From: Steromphala cineraria
Taxonomy: Eukaryota; Mollusca; Gastropoda; Trochida; Trochidae
DNA: 64,000 bases
Assembly: GCA_916613615.1 (NCBI GenBank)
Contig: OU744727.1
Location: 22,038,777-22,102,776 of the forward strand
Direction of reading: 5' to 3'
Under the pieces are notes generated by a model. The model was not told the origin of the DNA. It saw only the letters and a program-made list of their open reading frames with translations, and did no database searches. Both the position numbers and the translations under genes were made by a program. Shown in pieces: positions 60,601 through 64,000 of the stretch (the stretch's first letter is position 1; every line of letters starts with the position of its first letter).

Positions 60601-63600
60601 TAAAACAAATAAAAATGCAATATGTCTTATATTTCAGAGACAAATTATTACAATTGTTATTTGATTGACACTTAATTGCATATCACCCTTGTTTTTATAT
60701 ACAAATATTCAAATAAGTTAAATTTGATTTTGTAATTTTCAATGGGTAATATTTTTCTTAAATTTGATACTGAAATATCGTTAGCCTACACAAGTTAAAT
60801 TAAAGGACTTACTGATATTCAAACGTTCATTCTTGTTAATAGTTGCTGAAATATATAACGATTATCAACTGATTCATGTTTGTGAAACCCCATACTTGTA
60901 AGAAGGGCATTATTTTAATAGCTGGTGGCGACTTCAAAGATATAAACTATAAATATACAATATAAAATACATGTATGTTGGTTTCCAATGTTTCTGCAGT
61001 GCATCCAGTTTTCTTCTAAGTGTAGAACCAAATAATGTATAATATGTGCATCTATGACAAAGAACATATTGTAAGTGTACTTATTGTGAGTGTTTAATTA
61101 TTAAGTTGTTTTCTCCAATATATTCTCCTGAAGTCAATATAACTAACTTTATATCAATATTAAGCATTCACAAAATACTGAATCCACCAAATATAAATTT
61201 GTTGAAGTCAGTTTACTAAAACATAATAGAATTATAACAATTTCCTATAGTATCCTATAGTTTCATGCAGTATCCAAGAGTTTAATGACTTTGGATACGG
61301 GGCATTTCATGGGCAGGAAATTTTTGTGAACGCCAAGTATACTGACGTTCACTGATCATGAAATTCGGAATTTCCTGGTAAGTGAACATCATTAAACTGC
61401 TATATTTTCTCCTGTGGTTCTTCTTTGACATATGTATTAGCACAGGCGCAAGTCAAAGTATAGATAAGATATGAATTTACAAAAGTTGAATGATGGAGCC
61501 CGTACCGGGAAGACTGTACTGGGATGTCGATATCGCCTACACCATCAAACACACTTCCAGAGTGGGGCGGGTTAGGATCCACCAGGAACCCGTCTGAGGT
61601 GGCGCTACTGCATAAACCAGCTGCAGTACATGCTCGCACAGTGGTAAAGTATCTCACTCCCACAGCTAGGGAGAGGTCAGCGAAGTAAAACTCTGCAAGG
61701 TATACGATTATTTATATCAGCGATTTTATCAGGTTCACATTGAATATAATTCATTGACTTAAGAGATCAACATACCATCTGCCACCCCAACTTCAAACTC
61801 TGTAAGTTTGTCACCACAGCCCGGGCATGTTCCAACTGCAAGAGTGTAGTGAGATATGGAAGCTCCCGGGGACTGGAAGCCTGACCAGACGACACCAAGC
61901 CCAGACTCGGAGGAAGTGAAGTCAAGGTCAGTAGAGTCGAGTCGTCCCTGCTGCGTGTCCAACACAACACCTACAGTTGGGGGAGTGGTGGCAGCAGTCA
62001 GTGGACCGGTTGATGCCTCAACACTCAAATCTGCATAGTTGTAACCCTGCAGAGAGTTCCAGTTTAATGTACAGTCACAGTTGATATTCAGTTTTGAGTG
62101 ACAAATTTTCAAATTGATTTTAATATATATGTTGATAATATTGATATGAAGTTCAATTTCTATTGCTAGAGTCAGCCTCTGAAGGCTAGGGATTGAATCC
62201 CGCAAAATCATTTTTCAAAATGTTTACACATCTTGTATAAAGGAATCTGTATTTTAGCAGTTTTATACTATTTAGAGATGTTTTTAGACAATACATATCT
62301 TATATCTTTTTAATTTTTTCAGTTAACAATTATTCAATTGATTCGATTGGATTGTGAATGACCACTGTGCAATTAGAAAGTCAAACATTTGGCAGGTAGG
62401 AATGGATGCAAACCTCAACAGTTAAGAAGTACTGGTGTCCCTCCTTGATGTTATTCGCAGTATCCAGGTAGTGACACAGCTCCTCTGTTGCTGTGAATGG
62501 GACTATGTCACTGTATCCTGGCTTCGTACCCAGAGCAACCCAGTATACTTTCATGCCACTCTCATCATCCATGAAAACATCGATCCAGCTGAAATGACAC
62601 AGGGTGTTAACTCGTTAGATACTTGGTGAAAGGTAAAGAGCTTAGAGTGGACATGGAACACACAAAAAAGTGAGAGAAACGAGACTCGCAAAAGGGGAAA
62701 GGTTGAGAAGCTACAGTTTTTTACCAAAGGACAAGAGGCACACAAGGGACGTACCAGATACGGAAACTGTGTGAAGCGATGTATCGGTTCTGCAGCTGAA
62801 TCTGACGTCCCGTGAGAACTGGAGGCGACGAGTCCACAACAAATGCTTCCGACACAGCTGTACTGGTCCTGTTGACATGGTCACTGGCTGCAGCAATAGG
62901 AAAACACTCCACTAATGTCAGGCATTTGCACAAAATTTCTGAATGAAGATAGTTCTCCTAACAATCTCTCTCTTGTTGTTGTTATAACTTCCCCAACAGA
63001 TGATTCCAAGCCTTACCTCTGACACAGACGTAGATGCGCGCCCCGTTTGGTAGCTGGAGTTGGGTCATGGTGACATGGGTGACAGAACCCACGCTGTGGA
63101 AGGTCTGCACGTCTTCGCCCTCAGGGGTTGTTCCTGGTGGACCAACAGAATAGTCTCAGATTTAGATAGGACTTTAGATAAACATTTCCTATGGGACAAA
63201 GTGTGAAATCAGTTTTATCGGAAACTTTTATCAATTTTTCAATCAAGTTTTTATCATTATAATACAAAATACATAATAGATGATGACCCATGATGGCTTC
63301 AGTAAATTTATCTCATACAACCTCAAGAGTGCTTGGTTATTAAAAAGTCATCACAAGTGGCATTCAAAATGGCTTTAATTACCAAAATGAACATATTAGA
63401 TTTGTAATCTTTGATGCACTAAAAAGTATTTCAATAAGACATTCATATTCCAAAGAAAATAGTAAAAGATGTTTGTGATTATATAAATTTTAAACTTTAG
63501 GATAAACTTTCCTCACCTAGAGCTACCTCGTAGTAAGCAATGCCGCTGGAATGTGGAATGATGCCGGTTTTCTCTACATCAGTGAAGTCAGACCACTCTA

Positions 63601-63622
63601 CTTGCAAGTCAGTCGTGCTCAC
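36331..63622 (-). CDS. large multi-exon gene for tandem fibronectin-III-like domains, 3' part (24 exons)
   Basis: Twenty-four exons were joined by hand, each with an AG acceptor and GT donor. The phase agrees at all 23 junctions, and total coding length 4,896 nt gives 1,631 residues to TGA 36331-36333. The repeated pattern is a tryptophan strand, F.DPESG.L.HY, a (I/V/L)GT.PG turn, a YTTVRA.N.AGL strand and SDG..VD.SPP.PG.VFDG linkers. This FN3-like arrangement is common in large extracellular invertebrate proteins. Exon 19 adds a galactose-binding-like module. A cysteine-rich insert occurs in exon 12. No membrane helix is seen before the stop, so the product may be secreted, unless the last exon is spliced at CCATTG|GTATCT. 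The 5' end lies beyond the window. Function unknown; adhesion or recognition is inference. Confidence 0.9.
37240..37660. repeat. short intronic direct repeat
   Basis: GAAAAGTTGTGTGTAGACTCCTT occurs near 37428 and 37573, about 144 bp apart. A TATATGATC...GATCATATA inverted repeat lies near 37608-37638. Confidence 0.6.
37781..37982 (-). CDS. FN3-like gene, exon 23
   Basis: Acceptor TATTTCAG, donor GTAATA; phase 0 in, 1 out. Encodes VGIEGREVSFQKIIDETL through TQPPSIT. Confidence 0.82.
38575..38588. repeat. C14 homopolymer
   Basis: Run of 14 C (G on the coding strand of the FN3-like gene) in intron 22. Length may be an assembly estimate. Confidence 0.9.
38912..39240 (-). CDS. FN3-like gene, exon 22
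   Basis: Acceptor TCACACAG, donor GTATGT; phase 1 in, 0 out. Encodes STVRCHNNVGLASTATTDGV and a further diverged domain. Confidence 0.84.
39382..39477 (-). CDS. FN3-like gene, exon 21
   Basis: 96 bp; acceptor GTTGCAG, donor GTACGT; phase 1 to 1. Encodes VISVNWDVTDEGSGIKHCD and WAIG. Confidence 0.84.
39817..40029 (-). CDS. FN3-like gene, exon 20
   Basis: Acceptor CATTGCAG, donor GTAATC; phase 1 to 1. Encodes LHLSVQATNAAGLVTLAHS and ITVDVTPPSFQHV. Confidence 0.85.
40424..41176 (-). CDS. FN3-like gene, exon 19 with galactose-binding-like module
   Basis: 753-bp exon, much longer than its neighbours; acceptor CTGTTGCAG, donor GTAAGT; phase 1 to 1. After an FN3 linker (SDGLLLDSSPPLTRD) comes a module starting NILANPSFED and W, passing GSISQTLDNLNVGEQYRV and ending EFVLDDMSV. 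That is the look of a DUF642/CBM-type jelly-roll, which often binds carbohydrate. It returns to the FN3 pattern with HFFDPESPVLNYKLAL. Confidence 0.86.
41680..41883 (-). CDS. FN3-like gene, exon 18
   Basis: Acceptor GTGAGCAG, donor GTATGT; phase 1 to 1. Encodes AWWHGFTDPDSAITSYSWCV and an NWTNTGLL segment with a possible N-glycosylation site. Confidence 0.86.
42021..42218 (-). CDS. FN3-like gene, exon 17
   Basis: Acceptor CTTGCAG, donor GTGGAT; phase 1 to 1. Encodes YYSSVLARTETGLLAWAYSD and PPTPGIVFDGT. Confidence 0.86.
42944..43088 (-). CDS. FN3-like gene, exon 16
   Basis: Acceptor TATCCCAG, donor GTACGT; phase 0 in, 1 out. Encodes ITVSWSPLVLGHSDTLHYIV and YIGTQPG. Confidence 0.85.
43272..43411 (-). 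CDS. FN3-like gene, exon 15
   Basis: Acceptor TTTGCAG, donor GTACAA; phase 1 in, 0 out. Encodes THYCFFVRAWYQPD and SDGVLVDMGASSTP. Confidence 0.85.
43540..43805 (-). repeat. 40-bp intronic minisatellite carrying copies of a 5' splice site
   Basis: Period about 40 bp (TTGAGGGAGAGAGATGGTAG at 43561, 43601 with one change, then 43641, 43681, 43719, 43758, 43799). On the minus strand most units read CCCTCAAGGTACGTAATC or a near variant. The last copy (43798) is the genuine exon-14 donor. A weaker copy lies near 43476. Confidence 0.92.
43798..43919 (-). CDS. FN3-like gene, exon 14
   Basis: Acceptor CACTGCAG, donor CTCAAG|GTACGT; phase 2 in, 1 out. Encodes YEYSVGECEDQEPYGVF and on to FAVISLPQ. 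Its 3' end including the donor is the seed of the adjacent minisatellite. Confidence 0.83.
44382..44523 (-). CDS. FN3-like gene, exon 13
   Basis: Acceptor TCAACAG, donor GTAGGG; phase 1 in, 2 out. Encodes VIVNDVINMTFPSDVVDVD and AASWIVTHTGGQRP. Confidence 0.8.
45665..45833 (-). CDS. FN3-like gene, exon 12 with cysteine-rich insert
   Basis: Acceptor TGTCTGCAG, donor GTAAGT; phase 0 in, 1 out. Encodes a cysteine-rich stretch (RRCLPYSCLGHCACG, then GRCEATTSSC) not seen in the other repeats; possibly a small disulfide module. Confidence 0.8.
45919..46056 (-). CDS. FN3-like gene, exon 11
   Basis: Acceptor CTTCTGCAG, donor GTGAGC; phase 0 to 0, 46 codons. Ends VVFVSITATNK, the A.N. strand. Confidence 0.83.
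46381..46559 (-). CDS. FN3-like gene, exon 10
   Basis: Acceptor GTTGCAG, donor GTCAAA; phase 1 in, 0 out. Encodes NLSWLGFSDLHSGLDSYTLS, a degenerate copy of the W/ESG region. Confidence 0.83.
47166..47319 (-). CDS. FN3-like gene, exon 9
   Basis: Acceptor TATGATAG, donor GTACGT; phase 0 in, 1 out. Encodes YKVKVTACNAAGLCTSAFSQ and VLVDSSTPNT. Confidence 0.86.
47657..47889 (-). CDS. FN3-like gene, exon 8
   Basis: Acceptor ATATGCAG, donor GTTTGT; phase 1 in, 0 out. Encodes SNGFYVDTSPPEVVLQP and WTFTDPESSILTHHLSLS; the GT.PG turn is missing. Confidence 0.86.
48061..48275 (-). CDS. FN3-like gene, exon 7
   Basis: Acceptor GTCTTCCAG, donor GTATGT; phase 2 in, 1 out. It completes the domain begun in exon 6 across the 13-kb intron: GFTDPESGLLHYEWRVGTTP then YTTVRAYNKAG. 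Confidence 0.88.
49298..49370 (+). mobile_element. 73-bp retroposed insertion with 11-bp target-site duplication
   Basis: Flanked by TATGAGGGATT at 49287-49297 and 49371-49381. The insert ends TACTGAATAAACTCTCTCTCTC, the kind of 3' tail of a 5'-truncated non-LTR element. Confidence 0.8.
49384..49870 (+). repeat. diverged inverted repeat, left copy (partner 59850-60345)
   Basis: The reverse complement matches 59850-60345 in order: the GCAGCC(A/T)ATCTTTTGGCA block, the ATATATGGTTGCCATGTATTT block and the CAGCCCTCGTTA block, with indels between. It encloses the LINE together with its partner. Confidence 0.7.
51188..54502 (+). CDS. LINE polyprotein: 2A-like leader, APE endonuclease, reverse transcriptase, C-terminal zinc motif
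   Basis: 1,104 residues with no stop, from ATG 51188. Residues 1-54 are a leader ending in a hydrophobic run, followed by GDVHPNPGP (residues 55-63), a 2A-like motif. APE endonuclease: NVRS (about 75), TETW (Glu 100), GDFNED (about 203), SDH (266-268). RT: GPDGI, RP(V)ALTS, GVPQGSVLGPLLF and FADD (720-723). The C-terminal C-P-C-G...H...C-P-x-Y zinc-like motif (about 54280-54345) is typical of CR1/Jockey-group LINEs; I do not commit to a clade. No convincing ORF1 precedes it. The intact frame suggests recent activity. Confidence 0.93.
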   Translation: MIDIMQYRQAVGSFVCHIHSKSAFKFRKQCYPLSVLCLYSKQISLIIVLLLLICGDVHPNPGPFQNINLKVVHINVRSIRDKLDLLQAELESYDIICVTETWLHNGINNTDVNIPGFHLPLRKDRQSRGGGVAIYIKKHLSFECMPNLDMHGLEAIWVKIRCKKRSYLIGTFYRADKSNDYWDLIEESISNAIDLGMITIITGDFNEDLLVTNSSRVDQLKLINGLSQIITDPTRITPHSSTLIDLIFVSHVASVLESGVLDPICSDHCPVFVTLKENVTKIHSFKRKIYDYNLTDIESLSDELSSFDWNTILSLSDINQVADQLTKSILDLCNKYVPNKIVTIRPNDAPWMNNETRSLIRKRNRLHKIAKKRNLPTDWNKFRQFRNITIKSVRSAKQSYIDKIDTIINEKHGTKIWWRLIKNYKKGKTSLNSFPPIIHNNQLYDDSTEIAHIMNEYFIDQTKVDYPDRNIDEDVSYTDKSLCDVYLYPNEVYDILSSLDTTKALGPDGISNKFLKMNAQFLASPLTDVFNQSLSGNTFPQVWKEASVVPIHKKGNTDDCSNYRPVALTSCLAKVFEKCVFKHVFNYFRVNDILTNLQSGFTPGDSTVNQLTYLYDFIAGAVDKGKEIRAIFCDVSKAFDKVWHKGIIFKLKRYGINGNLLKWFESYLDKREQRVVINGCRSDNSTIFAGVPQGSVLGPLLFIIYMNDIVEGISCNIRLFADDTSLYAIIGDPEETAINMNEDLQRIAEWAEKWQVSFNPTKTESVHFTRKSQPTPMPNLNMNGKDITSVQDHKHLGLILQHDCSWNEHINDIANKVAPMVNCLRSLKYRLNRKTLETMYKQFILPIFDYCSHIWDNCTNQQADTLEKLNIDALRTICGAVRGTSHNKIYKETNCQPLFERRFVQKMTMFYKMVNNITPTYLSDLVPPRLSEVSDYNLRNDSNLQTLQCKTVNYARSFLPSSVKLWNSLPTELREIQSLTAFKSVIKKDTNTYSHFDLNSGSRFCQITHTRLRLECSDLHAHKYERFIFPSAFCPCGHYYEDSLHYFFLCPLYSSIRQTMYYYTKGFDLKSVLFGSQLSSPNVNKELLISVHSFINLTGRFDSK
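51350..51376 (+). other. 2A-like motif in the LINE leader
   Basis: Encodes GDVHPNPGP after a hydrophobic LLLLIC run. The canonical 2A core is D-x-E-x-N-P-G-P; here His replaces Glu, so skipping efficiency is uncertain. 2A-like sequences in front of LINE endonuclease domains are an established phenomenon. Confidence 0.75.
54691..54877. repeat. 19-bp perfect inverted repeat in the LINE 3' region
   Basis: TGTTTACCAATCCGGTTCC at 54691-54709 and its exact complement at 54859-54877, with a further partly matching inner stretch (GTTTAAACC). This would form a long stem-loop in the LINE RNA. Confidence 0.85.
55330..55640 (+). repeat. diverged direct repeat, copy 1
   Basis: Shares with 56660-56960, in order, TTATATGAATTT(G/A)CAAAT, GTAGGCAATACACA and a GGG(T/C)CATAAAAAG(A/T)TCAAAGA block. 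Confidence 0.7.
56140..58200 (-). repeat. dispersed repeat, copy B (inverted partner of 8765-9745), with insertion
   Basis: Same landmarks as copy A in reverse orientation. The extra middle part (about 56660-57950) is absent from copy A and includes the direct-repeat copy at 56660-56960. Confidence 0.72.
56660..56960 (+). repeat. diverged direct repeat, copy 2
   Basis: Partner of 55330-55640, about 1.33 kb downstream in the same orientation. Confidence 0.7.
59296..59456 (+). repeat. ~160-bp direct duplication, copy 1
   Basis: Nearly identical to 60077-60231, starting AATGAGATGATTTTAGCTAA. The spacing is 781 bp. Confidence 0.92.
59850..60345 (-). repeat. diverged inverted repeat, right copy (partner 49384-49870)
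   Basis: See the left copy. It overlaps the second copy of the ~160-bp duplication, which itself has a weaker counterpart near 49530-49650. Confidence 0.7.
60077..60231 (+). repeat. ~160-bp direct duplication, copy 2
   Basis: Second copy of 59296-59456 with a 6-bp deletion and a few substitutions. Confidence 0.92.
60346..61284. other. intron sequence, nothing recognised
   Basis: AT-rich; no gene or repeat seen beyond short shared words (for example GCATATCACCCTTG, also at 56658). Confidence 0.45.
61506..61692 (-). CDS. FN3-like gene, exon 6
   Basis: Acceptor CTTGCAG, donor GTACGG; phase 1 in, 2 out. Encodes YFTTVRACTAAGLCSS and SDGFLVDPNPPHSGSVFDG. The following intron is 13,230 bp and full of repeats. 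Confidence 0.88.
61776..62046 (-). CDS. FN3-like gene, exon 5
   Basis: Acceptor CTCTGCAG, donor GTATGT; phase 0 in, 1 out. Encodes the end of one domain and VVWSGFQSPGASISHYTLAV of the next; CPGCGD replaces the usual turn. Confidence 0.86.
62414..62588 (-). CDS. FN3-like gene, exon 4
   Basis: Acceptor CATTTCAG, donor GTTTGC; phase 2 in, 0 out. Encodes FMDDESGMKVYWVALGTKPG and on to HQYFLTVE. Confidence 0.85.
62755..62887 (-). CDS. FN3-like gene, exon 3
   Basis: Acceptor GCTGCAG, donor GTACGT; phase 1 in, 2 out. Encodes the linker SEAFVVDSSPPVLTGRQ and the start of the next domain. Confidence 0.86.
63017..63133 (-). CDS. FN3-like gene, exon 2
   Basis: Acceptor CCACCAG, donor GTAAGG; phase 1 to 1. 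Encodes GTTPEGEDVQTFHSVG and ends IYVCVR. Confidence 0.86.
63517..63622 (-). CDS. FN3-like gene, exon 1 of those in window
   Basis: Acceptor CATTGTAG, donor GTGAGG; phase 0 in, 1 out. Encodes the W-strand and ESG-like region (LQVEWSDFTDVEKTG ... GIAYYEVAL). Earlier exons lie upstream of the window. Confidence 0.8.
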
Positions 63623-64000
63623 CTACAATGTGCCAAATATTTCACTCTAAAATAGTAACTTGCTTTTTAAAAGAAAAAAATATTTATCATTTAAATCTAA
63701 ATATTTATATGTTTAAATGTACCTACACTACAATTGCATTATTAAATTTTACTTGGACATCACAGACTGCGTGGAACTTGTCACGTGAAACCTACATATC
63801 CGCTGGGTGGGATCTCGTCCTTCAAAGTCAAGCAAAATCAAGGATCGAAGGAAGCACCTTTTCCAAATTCTCACCAACGAAAGAGAGATTGGCGTCCATA
63901 GCAAGTGCGTGAATTGTTGGGTGAGGAATAATAATAATAATAATTGATTTTTAATAACAACATTCACGTTTATCCTCATCCAATAGTCGAGACAACTCTG
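63623..64000. other. upstream intron of the FN3-like gene
   Basis: No FN3-type exon found here. A minus-strand frame starting MDANLSFVGENLEKVLPS (about 63899-63780) has no family match that I can name and no clear splice context. Confidence 0.4.

Larger units (their letters stand above)
48276..61505 (-). other. 13.2-kb repeat-filled intron 6 of the FN3-like gene
   Basis: Flanked by exon 7 (48275) and exon 6 (61506) with matching phase 2. Contents: related sequence near each end (48725-48830 and 61285-61385, sharing TTTAATGA...GGATAC.GGG..TTTCATG), a small retroposed insertion, an intact-frame LINE and several inverted or direct repeat pairs. It holds no host gene that I can see. Confidence 0.85.

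Noticed and set aside
63749..63979. Minus-strand frame near the window end
   Set aside because: No FN3 pattern and no donor in phase with exon 1; could be a fragment of something unrelated.
1..64000. CRISPR array, operon or other prokaryotic feature
   Set aside because: No regularly spaced direct repeats of that kind; spliced genes and retroelements show an animal genome.

Overview
The window is intron-bearing, AT-rich animal DNA with many kinds of repeats. Several of these resemble bivalve repeats I know: C-rich hairpin ends followed by GTCC/TTCC-rich sequence, ~150-172 bp tandem units, tRNA-derived SINEs, and a SINE tail with a GATATGA...GGCGTTAAA-type motif. A marine bivalve or another lophotrochozoan is the best guess. 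This was judged by eye, not by database search.

Layout. (1) 1-8216: most of a Ty3/gypsy-like LTR retroelement on +, with its 5' LTR outside the window. It has Gag, a textbook -1 frameshift signal, Pol (protease, RT, RNase H, integrase) ending in a PHD finger, and a further long ORF in the env position. That ORF ends in a complete TatD-type metallonuclease domain. A 3' LTR of about 660 bp closes it. This is the most striking object here. (2) 8.2-21.6 kb: gene-poor repeat zone. It holds a dispersed repeat, a decayed Tc1/mariner element, tandem units rich in nuclear-receptor half-sites, an element with TIRs and perfect 44-bp palindromes, a composite repeat with a gag-like relic, and a foldback element. 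(3) 22.1-24.6 kb (+): a three-exon gene for a small four-helix membrane protein, followed with a 4-base ATGA overlap by a coiled-coil ORF. (4) 27.3-33.6 kb (-): a gene for a 754-residue, mostly disordered protein with a SUMO-interaction motif and sumoylation consensus sites. (5) 36.3-63.6 kb (-): the 3' part of a large gene. I could join 24 exons with consistent phases at every junction. It encodes at least 1,631 residues of tandem fibronectin-III-like domains plus a galactose-binding-like module; the 5' end is beyond the window. Its 13.2-kb intron (48276-61505) holds an intact-looking APE-type LINE with a 2A-like motif and several pairs of inverted and direct repeats. Another intron carries a 40-bp minisatellite that copies the exon's own 5' splice site.

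How things fit: the host genes are ordinary spliced genes, mostly on the minus strand, and the rest is mobile DNA at various stages of decay. The LTR element and the LINE keep long uninterrupted reading frames and look recent; the Tc1 element and the zinc-knuckle relic are broken. Exon boundaries were set by reading splice consensus and phase by hand. All similarity statements are by eye and without computed identities.
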